A stretch of DNA of 64,000 nucleotides, taken from NCBI RefSeq assembly GCF_021462505.1, contig NZ_JAKEDV010000007.1, forward strand, positions 62,001 through 126,000, read 5' to 3'. Each line of letters opens with the position of its first letter. Position 1 is the stretch's first letter. Source of the DNA: Thermus brockianus. Its GTDB lineage: Bacteria > Deinococcota > Deinococci > Deinococcales > Thermaceae. Under the pieces are notes generated by a model. It made no database searches and had not been told where the DNA came from. It worked only from the letters and a program-made list of their open reading frames with translations. The translations under genes were made by a program, and so were the position numbers. This document shows, one piece after another, positions 8,275-16,404 of this stretch.

Positions 8275-9449
8275 CCCTCTTGCGGCTGGCCTGGCGAAAC
8301 GTCATGCGGCAACGGCGGCGCACGGCGCTCTTGTCCTTGGTGGTGGTCTACGTCACCGTGGCCACGCTTTTCCTCTTCGGTTTCCTGGACGGGTATGGGG
8401 AGAGCCTGGTGGACGCCTACGCCGGCTACGTGGAGGCCCCGGTGGTGGTGGCCAAGGAGGCCTGGTGGGAGGACCCTGACCCGGAAAACGGCCTCATGGC
8501 CCTTCCCTCCCTGCCCGAGCCCTTCACGCCCAGGCTTTCCCTCTACGCCCTCCTGCGCTCGCCCTACCGCTCGGAGGGGGGCGTGGTGCTGGGGGTGGAC
8601 CCGGACGGGGAAAGGAGGCTTTCCCGGGTCCCCGCCAAGGTGAAGGAGGGGAGGTGGCTTTCGGGCCCTGGGGAGGTGGTCCTGGGGCACCGCTTGGCGG
8701 AGCGCCTGGACGTGCGGCTTGGGGAAAGGCTCGTGCTGGAAACGGGCAAGGCGGCCCTAGGCCTTAGCGTGGTGGGAATTGTGCGTTCCGGGGTTTCCAA
8801 CGTGGACTTCGCCGGGGTCTACCTCCACCTGGAGGACGCCCGGCGCCTGGCGGGCCAGGGCATCCTCGCCACCCACCTGGCGGTGTGGGCTCCCCGGGGC
8901 CGGGAGGAGGCCACCGCCCTGGCGCTCAACGCCTTGCTGCCCCAGGGCCTAAGGGCCAAGGGGGTTTGGGATCTCATGGGGCCCATCCGGGCGGACTACG
9001 AGGGAAGCCGGCTCTTCTACATCCCCCTCATGGGCCTTTTCATGCTCCTCGCCGCCGTGGCCGTGGTGAGCACCACGTACGTGAGCGTGCGGGAAAGGCT
9101 TAGGGAGTTCGCCGTGGGCGAAAGCCTGGGCCTCACGCCCCTTCGCCTTGCGGTGGGGGTGGCCCTCGAGGCCGCCCTGGCGAGCGGCGTGGGCCTCGTG
9201 CTGGGCCTTCTCCTGGGCTACGCGCTCCTCGCCTACACCGCTACCCACGACGTCTTCGGGCCCCTCATGCGGCTTAGCGTGGAGCTCTTGCCGGAGTCGG
9301 GGCTTTCCGAGCACCTGTACACCGCCGTGCGCCCGGTTTACGCCCTGTACGCCTTCTTGGTGGTGGCCTTCTCGGGCCTCCTCGCTTGGCTTTTCCCGGG
9401 GCGGCTGGTGCTCGGGTTGGACCTGCCGCGATACCTAAAGGGGGAGTGA
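8271..9449 (+). CDS. FtsX/MacB-type ABC permease (first)
   Basis: A 392-residue permease with the FtsX/LolC-type plan: one membrane helix near residues 18-38 after a basic start (RLAWRNVMRQRRRTALL), a large extracytoplasmic domain, then three helices in the last 150 residues (near 250-275, 295-320 and 350-375). The RLREFAVGESLGLT loop between the second and third helices is the coupling region typical of this family. Such permeases do not transport through a channel but drive mechanical transfer, for example of lipoproteins. It pairs with the second permease (10145-11341) and the ATPase (11351-12034). Confidence 0.88.
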   Translation: MTLLRLAWRNVMRQRRRTALLSLVVVYVTVATLFLFGFLDGYGESLVDAYAGYVEAPVVVAKEAWWEDPDPENGLMALPSLPEPFTPRLSLYALLRSPYRSEGGVVLGVDPDGERRLSRVPAKVKEGRWLSGPGEVVLGHRLAERLDVRLGERLVLETGKAALGLSVVGIVRSGVSNVDFAGVYLHLEDARRLAGQGILATHLAVWAPRGREEATALALNALLPQGLRAKGVWDLMGPIRADYEGSRLFYIPLMGLFMLLAAVAVVSTTYVSVRERLREFAVGESLGLTPLRLAVGVALEAALASGVGLVLGLLLGYALLAYTATHDVFGPLMRLSVELLPESGLSEHLYTAVRPVYALYAFLVVAFSGLLAWLFPGRLVLGLDLPRYLKGE

Positions 9450-9451
9450 GG

Positions 9452-10144
9452 ATGAAGCGTGCCTTAGCGCTGGTTGTCATTCTGGCCTTGGTCCTGGCCC
9501 AAAGCCCTTTGGCCAAGCTCAAAGCGGCCTTGGACCGCCTTCGGGGCCCCGCCCACCAAGGGGTCTACCTGGTCCAGGTGGAGCGGCCCGGGAGCACGAA
9601 GTCCTACCGGCTTCGGGTATACACGGATGGGGAGCGGGCCCAGATCCGGGTTCTGGAGCCCAAGGGCGAGGCGGGGCAGGCCTACCTTTCCCTGGGGCAG
9701 GACCTCTACCTCTACGACCCCCGCTTGGGGCGGACCCTGCGCCTGCCCCCCACGGGGCGCACGGAGCGCTTCCTGGGCTCGGACCTCACCTACCAGGACC
9801 TCATGGGCCGGGACCTGGAGGACCTCTTTGAGGTCTCGGAGGCGGATGGGGTCTTGGTCCTCACGCCCAAGCCGCAGGCAGCCACCCCTTACGGCCGGGT
9901 GGAGGTCTACCTAAAAGAAGGCCTGATAGAGCGGGTGCGCTACCACGACCAGCGGGGCCAGGCGGTGCGGGAGCTCCTCCTCCTGGGCTACCAGCGCCTG
10001 GATGGGGCCTTTTTGCCCAAGGTCATGGAGGTGCGGGACCTCCTTAAGGAGGGGTACCGCACGCGGGTGGAGATCGTGGAGGTAAAGGTGGGGCCGGTGC
10101 CGGAAAGGTGCTTCAACCCGCTTTACCTGGAAAGGGGGTGCTAG
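9452..10144 (+). CDS. LolA-like outer-membrane lipoprotein-sorting protein
   Basis: A 230-residue exported protein. A signal peptide (MKRALALVVILALVLAQ) is followed by LAKLKAALDRLRGPAHQGVYLVQVERPG and then mostly beta segments, including YLSLGQDLYLYDPRLGRTLRLPPTGR and FLGSDLTYQDLMGRDLEDLFEV. These are the hallmarks of the LolA-like sorting-protein family (half-barrel with a hydrophobic cavity). No lipobox Cys follows the signal, so it should be a soluble periplasmic carrier. It lies between two permease genes, 2 nt after the first and touching the second, as expected for a carrier fed by that ABC complex. The ATG at 9452 is preferred to earlier in-frame starts because it begins the signal peptide. 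Confidence 0.82.
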   Translation: MKRALALVVILALVLAQSPLAKLKAALDRLRGPAHQGVYLVQVERPGSTKSYRLRVYTDGERAQIRVLEPKGEAGQAYLSLGQDLYLYDPRLGRTLRLPPTGRTERFLGSDLTYQDLMGRDLEDLFEVSEADGVLVLTPKPQAATPYGRVEVYLKEGLIERVRYHDQRGQAVRELLLLGYQRLDGAFLPKVMEVRDLLKEGYRTRVEIVEVKVGPVPERCFNPLYLERGC

Positions 10145-11341
10145 GTGCTTCGCCTTGCCTGGCGGAACCTCTTAAGGACGCCTGGGCGGAACCTCACCAC
10201 GGGCGGGGTGGTGGCCCTCGTGGTCTTCCTCTCCTTGGTGTTCCTCTCGGTGTACGCCGGGGCCTTTGACGCCTTCTTCCAGACCACCCTGGACCGCACG
10301 GGGCACCTGGTGGTGCGGGTGGAGGGCTACCAGGAGAAGGAGGATCTGGAAAGCCTCACCTTCGTGCCCCCCCTCCTTTCCCTGCCGGAAGGGGCCAAGG
10401 CGGAAGGGGTGTTGGAAGGGGGCGGGCTCCTCCTCGCGGGGGAAAGGAGCCGGGCGGTGATCCTCACGGGGCTTACCCGGGAAGGTTTTGCCCGGCAGAA
10501 AAACCTCCTCAAGGAAGGCCGCTTCCCTGAGGCCTCGGGGGAGACCCTGTTGGGCGAGGCCTTGGCCAAGGCCCTGAAGGTGGGTTTGGGGGGCGAGGTG
10601 GTGGCCTACGCTCCCGGAAGCCTGGGGCTTGGGGTCTACGCCTTCCGGGTGGTGGGGCTACTGGACCTACCGGAAACCCACCTGGAGGCCCGCACCGCCA
10701 TGGTCCTTTTGGAGGACGCCCAGGCCCTTCTGGCCCCGGGGCGGGTGAGCCGGCTAGAGATAAGGCTTCCCTGGGTGGGCCTTTACGACCTTAAGCCCCT
10801 GGAAGACCTGAAGGCGCGCCTGGCGCCCGAGCTTCCCGGCCTCGTGGTGGAAACCTGGCTGGAGGCGAACCCTCTCTACGCCGCTCTTCTTCCCCTCTAC
10901 GACACGGTGATGAGCGTCTACGTGGGGATTTTCTTCATCCTTGGGGGGCTTATCCTCCTCAACGCCCTTTACCTTTCCTTGGTGGAGCGGGTAAGGGAGT
11001 TTGGGCTCCTTGCGGCCTTGGGGCTCACGGGGAGGCGGCTTATGAGCCTGGTCTTTTGGGAAAGCTTCCTCCTCGTGGGGGTGGCGGCCCTGGTGGGGGT
11101 GGCGGCGGGGCTTATGGTTCACCTGGAGCTCGCCGATGGCTTCCGTTTGCCGCTACCCGCTTGGATCCTGGAGCAGTACAAGGAGTTCGGCCTGCCGGAG
11201 GTCCTCTACGGGCGGCTCGGGGTGGAGGGGGTTCTCCTCACCCTGGGCTACGCCGTGGGGGTGGCGCTTTTGGCCGCCTTGTGGCCGGGGTGGCTGGCCT
11301 CGAGGCTGGAGCCCGTGGACGCCATGCGCTACGTGCCGTAG
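10145..11341 (+). CDS. FtsX/MacB-type ABC permease (second)
   Basis: A 398-residue permease, GTG start, directly abutting the LolA-like gene. It has the same plan as the first: N-terminal helix (about 20-42), extracytoplasmic domain with a LLGEALAKALKVGLGGEVV segment, and three C-terminal helices (about 255-285, 300-325 and 355-380) with a VERVREFGLLAALGLTGRRL coupling loop. Two different permeases in one operon suggest a LolC/LolE-like heterodimer. The 9-nt gap to the ATPase gene holds its ribosome binding site (GGAGGGTGG). Confidence 0.88.
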   Translation: MLRLAWRNLLRTPGRNLTTGGVVALVVFLSLVFLSVYAGAFDAFFQTTLDRTGHLVVRVEGYQEKEDLESLTFVPPLLSLPEGAKAEGVLEGGGLLLAGERSRAVILTGLTREGFARQKNLLKEGRFPEASGETLLGEALAKALKVGLGGEVVAYAPGSLGLGVYAFRVVGLLDLPETHLEARTAMVLLEDAQALLAPGRVSRLEIRLPWVGLYDLKPLEDLKARLAPELPGLVVETWLEANPLYAALLPLYDTVMSVYVGIFFILGGLILLNALYLSLVERVREFGLLAALGLTGRRLMSLVFWESFLLVGVAALVGVAAGLMVHLELADGFRLPLPAWILEQYKEFGLPEVLYGRLGVEGVLLTLGYAVGVALLAALWPGWLASRLEPVDAMRYVP

Positions 11342-11350
11342 GAGGGTGGT

Positions 11351-12034
11351 ATGCCCATCGTGGAAGCCAAGGGAGTGCGGAAGGTGTACCGGGGGGACGG
11401 GGTGGAAACCGAGGCCCTGCGGGGGGTGAGCCTGGCGGTGGAAAAGGGGGAGTTCACCGCCTTGGTGGGGCCTTCGGGGAGCGGCAAGAGCACGCTCCTC
11501 CACATCCTGGCGGGCCTGGACCTGCCCACGGAAGGGGAGGTCTATGTGGGCGGGGTGCGCCTGGACCGCCTGAACCGCTCGGCCAGGGCCCGCTTCCGCC
11601 TGGAACGCATCGGCCTCGTCTTCCAGGCCTACAACCTCTTGCCCGTCCTCACCGCCTTGGAGAACGCCGCCTTCGTCCTGGAGCTTCGGGGGGTCCCCAA
11701 GGCCGAGCGGGAGCGGCGGGCCTTGGAGGCCCTGGCCGCCTTGGGCTTAAAGGACAAGGCCCACCGCTTTCCCCGGCAGCTTTCCGGCGGGGAGCAGCAA
11801 CGGGTGGCGGTGGCCCGGGCCTTGGCGGCCGAGCCCGTCATCGTCTTGGCGGACGAGCCCACCGCCAACCTGGACTCCCGCACGGGCCTCGCCCTCATTG
11901 AGCGGATGAAGGCCCTGAACGAGGCCCAGGGGGTCACCTTTCTCTTTTCCACCCACGACCCGAGGCTTTTGGAGCATGTGCGGCGGGTGGTGCGCCTGGA
12001 GGACGGGCGCATCGTGGGGGAGGAGGTGCGCTAG
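11351..12034 (+). CDS. ABC ATPase, LolD/MacB type
   Basis: A 227-residue nucleotide-binding subunit. Walker A is GPSGSGKST (about 39-47), the signature is LSGGEQQRV, Walker B is VIVLADEPTANLD, and the switch His is in FSTHDPRL. The short length, the GDGVETEALRGVSLAVEKGEF start and the NLLPVLTALENAAF Q-loop region put it in the LolD/MacB/FtsE group that works with FtsX-type permeases. It would power the two permeases encoded just upstream. The next gene starts at the base after its stop codon. Confidence 0.93.
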   Translation: MPIVEAKGVRKVYRGDGVETEALRGVSLAVEKGEFTALVGPSGSGKSTLLHILAGLDLPTEGEVYVGGVRLDRLNRSARARFRLERIGLVFQAYNLLPVLTALENAAFVLELRGVPKAERERRALEALAALGLKDKAHRFPRQLSGGEQQRVAVARALAAEPVIVLADEPTANLDSRTGLALIERMKALNEAQGVTFLFSTHDPRLLEHVRRVVRLEDGRIVGEEVR

Positions 12035-12790
12035 GTGCGCTGGCTTTGGCCCTTCCTGCTCCTTCCCGCCCTGGGCCAAGGGTGGGAGGCGGGGGTGTAC
12101 GGCCTGGGGCCCGCGCCCACGTTTTTCCTGCGCTTCTCGGGGGAGCTAGGGGAGGGGGTGCGGGTTTCCTACGCCCTCGCCCCCTACCTGCGGGAGGGAG
12201 AGGGCGGGCTTTCCTTGGAAAGGCTTTACTTGGTGGCGGAGGAGGGGGAGTGGAGGCTTCTTCTGGGGCGCTTTCCCTTGACGCTTGGGGAGGGGCGGCT
12301 TTTCCCATACACCTGGAATGCCCCAAGCCCCACCGGGGGCGAGGAGGGGGTGTGGGGCGGTGCGCTCACCTGGTACGGCCCTTGGCGCCTCCGCTTAGGC
12401 TACGCCTGGGACCGGGGGGGCTTCCTGGAGGCGGCGTGGCCCGAGGTGCGGGTTTGGCTGGAGAGGGAGGGCGGGGGCGTGGCGGGGAGCGTGCGGCTGG
12501 GAGAGGCGGTGGCCTACGGGGAGGGCCGGCTTGGGGCAGGAGGCCCCTTTGCCCTCGTGGGGGCGACCCTGGCCTTGGGGGAGGGGATGGTGACCCTCGA
12601 GGGCACCTACCCCTGGGGCGGGGCCTTGGGGGCGGTCTGGCCTTTAGAAGGCTTGAGGCTTGCGGGGGCGTTGGGGTACGGGGCGGGGTGGTGGGGTTCG
12701 CTTGCGTTGGAGGGGGAGGAGTTTTGGGTAAGGGTGGGCTGGGGGTCTGGGGTGTGGACGTGGGGCATGGGGTTTAGAGGAGAGTTTTAG
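12035..12790 (+). CDS. secreted protein, probable outer-membrane beta-barrel, unknown function
   Basis: A 251-residue protein starting at GTG 12035, immediately after the ATPase stop. An N-terminal signal peptide (MRWLWPFLLLPALGQG) is followed by a chain very rich in Gly, Trp and Tyr with alternating hydrophobic residues and short turns, such as WRLLLGRFPLTLGEGRLF and EFWVRVGWGSGVWTWG, ending in Phe (GFRGEF). This pattern, with a terminal aromatic residue, suggests an outer-membrane barrel. I do not recognise the family. Its place at the end of a Lol-like operon suggests it is a client or outer-membrane partner of that system. Confidence 0.7.
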   Translation: MRWLWPFLLLPALGQGWEAGVYGLGPAPTFFLRFSGELGEGVRVSYALAPYLREGEGGLSLERLYLVAEEGEWRLLLGRFPLTLGEGRLFPYTWNAPSPTGGEEGVWGGALTWYGPWRLRLGYAWDRGGFLEAAWPEVRVWLEREGGGVAGSVRLGEAVAYGEGRLGAGGPFALVGATLALGEGMVTLEGTYPWGGALGAVWPLEGLRLAGALGYGAGWWGSLALEGEEFWVRVGWGSGVWTWGMGFRGEF

Positions 12791-12817
12791 CACAAGCAAG
12801 TTACATCGTGAAAAGTC

Positions 12818-13243
12818 TCACTTACGCTTGCCAAACCCGTACACCAACTCATCCCCCTTCCGCACCACCAGGAGGAGGGCCGGCCGTCCTAGGCTGTCCT
12901 TGAGCACGTACTTGGTCCGCACCTCCCCGTCCACCACCCGCTCCTCCTGGCTTTCCACGAAGTACCCAGCGGCGGCGAAGGCGGTGAGCACCTGCTGGAC
13001 GAAGGTGGCGTGGAGCCTGGCGGCTAGGCCCTTGGCGGCGAAGGCCTCGAGGGCGTACCCCTTGGCCTCGGGAAAGCGGGCGAGAAGGGGTTCGGGGCTG
13101 CGGGCCTTGTAGGAGCCTGCGGGAAGCCGCACGGCCGGGTCCAGGCTTGAGCTCAGGGCGGCCACCGCCGTCACCTCCACCAGGGTTTGGGCCAAACCTA
13201 CCCCTAGCGCCAAGAAGGCGAGCAAGACCTTGAGCTTTCCCAT
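12818..13243 (-). CDS. secreted protein of unknown function
   Basis: A 141-residue protein with a clear signal peptide (MGKLKVLLAFLALGVGLAQ) and a mature part of mixed helix and strand (FVQQVLTAFAAAGYFVESQEERVVDGEVRTKYVLKDSLGRPALLLVVRKGDELVYGF). I do not recognise the family. It follows the PucR-type regulator by 9 nt on the same strand and may share its transcript. Its 3' end faces the preceding operon over a 27-nt gap with no evident terminator hairpin. Confidence 0.75.
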   Translation of the reverse strand: MGKLKVLLAFLALGVGLAQTLVEVTAVAALSSSLDPAVRLPAGSYKARSPEPLLARFPEAKGYALEAFAAKGLAARLHATFVQQVLTAFAAAGYFVESQEERVVDGEVRTKYVLKDSLGRPALLLVVRKGDELVYGFGKRK

Positions 13244-13252
13244 AAGGGCATC

Positions 13253-14626
13253 TTAGCCCAAAAGGAGGTCGCGGGCCCGGAGGGCGAGGTGCACCCGGGC
13301 CAGGGTTTCCGGCTGGCCCAAGGGGCCCACCACGGCCTCAATGCGCTTCAGGCGGTAGCGCAGGGTGTTGGGGTGGACGTGGAGCCTGCTCGCCGCTTCC
13401 TCCACGCTCCCCGAGGCCATGTAGGCCTCGAGGGTCCGAAGGAGCTTGGGGGGAAGGGGGAGGTAACGCTCCACCAGGGCCCTGAGGTCCTCCGGGGACT
13501 GTTGCAGGAGGACGAAGGCCACGGGGTCCAGGCCTGTGAAGGAGAGGGCCTCCCCCGCCCGCGCCGCCTTGAGGGCGATGAGGGCCTCGCGGTAGGCCTC
13601 CTGCACCGCCCGGTCGGCGTGGACGGCGGAGTAGCCCAGGCGGCTTCCCGGGATGAGGGCTTTGAGAAGCCCTTCCGCCTCCTTTTTGGGGCTATGCACC
13701 TGCCACATGGCTGCCACCCGGTTCCCCCGGGTGGCGAGGAGGTAGGGGACGCCGAGCCGGTCCAGGTAGGCCCCCGCCTGGCGCCTCAGTTCCAGGGTGG
13801 CCTCCCTGCGCCTTTCCTCCGCCAGGCGGTGGCGGCCCGGGACCTCGGGGGGCTCGGCCAAGGCCAGGACCCACTCCACCCCCTCGGCGAAGCCGAAGGC
13901 GAAAAGCCTTTCCGCCTCCGCCTCCCCCAGGATGAGGCCCTCCAGAAGCGCCGCCCCCAAGGACTCCTCCCGCATCCTTTCCAGGCTTTTCTCCAAGGAG
14001 CGCACCTTGAGGAGCCGGGCCGCCACCTCCAGAAGCCCCCTCGCCCGCTTGAGCGCCCCCTCCTCCCCGTAGGCCACCAGCACCCCTTCCCCGGCCTCGA
14101 GGGCAAGCCACCCCCGGCCCTCCCCCGGAGCCTCGGGGTGCCTGGGGGGCACGGGGCCGGCGAAGCCCAGGACCTCCCCCCAGGGGGCCACCCGGGCCAG
14201 GGGCAGGCCCGTGGCCTGGTGCAGGACCTCCAGGAAGGGGCGGTCCGGAAGCTTCAGGAGGAGGTCCACGAGGCTTGCCAAGGCTAGGCCCGGCGCCAGG
14301 GCGAAGAGGCGGAGGGCGAGGGCCTTCTCCACCTCCTCCCGGCCGAGCCAAGGGGGGTAAAGGGCCAGGCCCAGGCCCTCGCTTTGGGCGAAGGCCTCCA
14401 CCTCGGGGTCGGGCCCGGGGAGGAGGAAGCCCGTGGCCGCCCGGTAACGGAAGAGGCTCCCCTCGGGGCGGAAGAGGAGGAGGGCCCCCTCCAGGGGGAG
14501 GAGCGGGCGGGGCTCGGGGAGGACGAAGAGGGCGGGGCGGGAGGTGGGGACCCGGAGGGTTAGGCCCAGGGCCTCCGCCAGGGCGGTGAAGGAGATGGGG
14601 TCTTGACCAAACTCTGCCTCGGGCAT
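13253..14626 (-). CDS. PucR-family transcriptional regulator, probable regulator of the hpa operon
   Basis: A 457-residue regulator ending in a PucR-type helix-turn-helix (GSVEEAASRLHVHPNTLRYRLKRIEAVVG, about residues 408-437) and preceded by a GGDEF-like/CdaR sensor region. The ATG at 14626 is taken as start; the frame is open further upstream but would extend into the promoter region shared with hpa. On the minus strand TTGCCC and TATTGG, 17 bp apart, end 11 nt before this ATG. Divergence from the hpa operon over a 147-nt gap full of repeats suggests control of 4-hydroxyphenylacetate catabolism. The inducer is unknown. Confidence 0.85.
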   Translation of the reverse strand: MPEAEFGQDPISFTALAEALGLTLRVPTSRPALFVLPEPRPLLPLEGALLLFRPEGSLFRYRAATGFLLPGPDPEVEAFAQSEGLGLALYPPWLGREEVEKALALRLFALAPGLALASLVDLLLKLPDRPFLEVLHQATGLPLARVAPWGEVLGFAGPVPPRHPEAPGEGRGWLALEAGEGVLVAYGEEGALKRARGLLEVAARLLKVRSLEKSLERMREESLGAALLEGLILGEAEAERLFAFGFAEGVEWVLALAEPPEVPGRHRLAEERRREATLELRRQAGAYLDRLGVPYLLATRGNRVAAMWQVHSPKKEAEGLLKALIPGSRLGYSAVHADRAVQEAYREALIALKAARAGEALSFTGLDPVAFVLLQQSPEDLRALVERYLPLPPKLLRTLEAYMASGSVEEAASRLHVHPNTLRYRLKRIEAVVGPLGQPETLARVHLALRARDLLLG

Positions 14627-14637
14627 TGTGTATTTCA

Positions 14638-14729
14638 CCAATACCACCTGCCTTTGTCCGGGGCAAGGCGGAGAAGAGTGTGTATCTAAACAAATGACGC
14701 CGAAACTTTGTTTGTCCGTACGATTGCCC
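14638..14729. promoter_or_regulatory. pucR-hpa divergent control region with repeats
   Basis: Between the divergent start codons lie a direct repeat TTTGTCCG (14653-14660 and 14711-14718), an inverted repeat GGGCAA/TTGCCC (14661-14666 and 14724-14729) and an inverted repeat AAACAAA/TTTGTTT (14688-14694 and 14707-14713) with a 12-nt spacer. GGGCAA on the minus strand is TTGCCC and may serve as the -35 of the regulator gene; TTGCCC on the plus strand lies 17 bp before CATCCT (14747-14752), a weak -10 candidate for hpa. The hpa transcript has a leader with an AAAGGAG ribosome binding site. Confidence 0.5.
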
Positions 14730-14773
14730 GAAGCCCGCCCCCTAGGCATCCTGGGAAACGAAAGGAGAAGCGC

Positions 14774-15667
14774 ATGTTCCAGGGTTCCATACCGCCCTTA
14801 CCCACACCCTTTCGCAAGGGCAAGCTAGACGAGGAGGCCTTGCGCCGCCTGGTGGAGCGGGTGGTGCAGGGGGGGTCCCACGGGGTGAGCGTGGGGGGAA
14901 CCACGGGGGAGCCCGGCACCCAGACCCTGGAGGAGCGAAAACGGGCCCTAGAGGTGGTCCTGGACCAGGTGGCGGGGAGGGTGCCCGTCATCCCGGGAAC
15001 GGGGGCCTTGCGCCTGGAGGAAACCCTGGAGCTCACCCGCTTCGCCCGGGAGGCGGGGGCGCAAGGGGCCATGGTCATCGTCCCCTACTACGTGAAGCCC
15101 AACCAGGAGGGCCTTTACCGCTACTTCGCCGAGGTGGCCAAGGCGGTGCCCGACTTCCCCCTCCTCATCTACAACATCCCCGGGCGGGCGGGGGTGGAGA
15201 TCGCCCCTAAGACCGTGGCCCGCCTCCGGCGGGACTTCCCCAACATCGTGGGCCTCAAGCACTCCTCCAAGGACCTGGAGTACCTCTCCCACCTCTTCGC
15301 CGAGGCGGGGCGGGACTTCCTCGTCTTCTGCGGCCTGGAGAGCCTCACCCTGCCCATGATGAGCCTGGGGGCGGTGGGCACCATCGCCGCCACTGCCAAC
15401 TGGCTCCCCAAGGAGGTGGCCCTCCTCTGCGAGAGGGCCCTGGCGGGGGACTACGAGGGGGCCAGGGAGATGCACTACTACCTCCTCGAGGCCAACGAGG
15501 CCATCTTCTGGGACACGAACCCCATCCCCCTCAAGACCGTGCTCGCCTGGATGGGGCTTTTGGAGAAGGAGTGGCGGCCCCCCTTGGGCCCCACCACCCC
15601 CGAGGTGGAGATGCGGCTTCGGCGGATGGCGGAGCGCTACGGCCTCGTCCCCGTGGAGGCGGCATGA
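14774..15667 (+). CDS. DapA/NanA-family class I aldolase (possible HpaI substitute)
   Basis: A 297-residue TIM-barrel protein of the dihydrodipicolinate synthase/N-acetylneuraminate lyase family. The Schiff-base lysine is K162 (GLKHSSKD), with Y133 (IYNIPGRAG) and the T43-T44 pair (GGTTGEPGT); R138 would bind a carboxylate, as in lysine-pathway DapA. Its place as the first gene of the hpa operon makes a role in lysine synthesis unlikely. No class II HpaI aldolase is encoded nearby, so I infer that this protein may cleave 4-hydroxy-2-oxoheptanedioate to pyruvate and succinate semialdehyde. It overlaps the next gene by 4 nt. Confidence 0.85.
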   Translation: MFQGSIPPLPTPFRKGKLDEEALRRLVERVVQGGSHGVSVGGTTGEPGTQTLEERKRALEVVLDQVAGRVPVIPGTGALRLEETLELTRFAREAGAQGAMVIVPYYVKPNQEGLYRYFAEVAKAVPDFPLLIYNIPGRAGVEIAPKTVARLRRDFPNIVGLKHSSKDLEYLSHLFAEAGRDFLVFCGLESLTLPMMSLGAVGTIAATANWLPKEVALLCERALAGDYEGAREMHYYLLEANEAIFWDTNPIPLKTVLAWMGLLEKEWRPPLGPTTPEVEMRLRRMAERYGLVPVEAA

Positions 15668-16404
15668 AGCTCGCCCGCTTTCTCGCCAAGGGAAGGGTGC
15701 ACCAGGGGGTCTATAGGGACGGCCTCCTCCTGGACGAGGCGGGGGAGGCCCACGACCCCGAGGGGGTGACCTGGCTCCTCCCCTTCACCCCGGGGAAGAT
15801 CCTGGGGGTGGCCCTGAACTACGCCGACCACGCCGAGGAACTGGGCCTCGCCCGCCCCGAGGAGCCCGCCCTCTTCTGGAAGCCCAACACGAGCCTCCTC
15901 CCCCACAAGGGGGTGGTGCTTTACCCCAAGGGGGCGCGGTTCGTCCACTACGAGGTGGAGCTCGCCGTGGTGGTGGGGAGGCCCATGAAGCGGGTGAAGG
16001 CCAAGGACGCCCTGGACTACGTCCTCGGCTACACCATCGCCAACGACCTGGTGGCCCGGGACTACGTGACGAACACCTTCCGCCCCCCCATCCGGGCCAA
16101 GGGGCGGGACACCTTCTTGCCCCTTGGGCCCTTCCTGGCGGTGGGGGAGGTGGAGGACCCCCAGAACCTCTGGCTAAGGGCCTACGTGAACGGGGAGCTC
16201 CGGCAGGAGGGGCACACCTCGAGGATGCTCTACTCCGTGGCGGAGCTTTTGGCGTTCATCTCCGAGTTCATGACCCTGGAGCCCTACGATGTCCTCCTCA
16301 CCGGCACCCCCAAGGGGATCAGCCAGGTCCACCCGGGGGACGTGATGCGCCTGGAGATTGAGGGCCTGGGGGCCCTGGAAAACCCCATAGAGGAGGAAGC
16401 ATGA
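15664..16404 (+). CDS. hpaG: fumarylacetoacetate hydrolase-family isomerase/decarboxylase (HpaG type)
   Basis: A 246-residue FAH-fold protein. After a short front region comes GVALNYADHAEELG, then PALFWKPNTSLLPHKG, the metal-binding HYEVELAVVVGR (Glu ligands), YTIANDLVARD and TGTPKGISQVHPGD. HpaG enzymes convert 5-oxopent-3-ene-1,2,5-tricarboxylate to 2-oxohept-3-ene-1,7-dioate in 4-hydroxyphenylacetate breakdown. E. coli HpaG has two such domains; here there is one. The ATG at 15664 is used because it gives the family N-terminus and overlaps the previous stop (ATGA). No separate HpaF or HpaH is seen in the window. Confidence 0.88.
   Translation: MKLARFLAKGRVHQGVYRDGLLLDEAGEAHDPEGVTWLLPFTPGKILGVALNYADHAEELGLARPEEPALFWKPNTSLLPHKGVVLYPKGARFVHYEVELAVVVGRPMKRVKAKDALDYVLGYTIANDLVARDYVTNTFRPPIRAKGRDTFLPLGPFLAVGEVEDPQNLWLRAYVNGELRQEGHTSRMLYSVAELLAFISEFMTLEPYDVLLTGTPKGISQVHPGDVMRLEIEGLGALENPIEEEA

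Noticed and set aside
14774-15667. Lysine-pathway dihydrodipicolinate synthase (dapA)
   Set aside because: Catalytic residues fit, but the gene is coupled by overlap to hpaG in a catabolic operon; Thermus makes lysine by the aminoadipate route.
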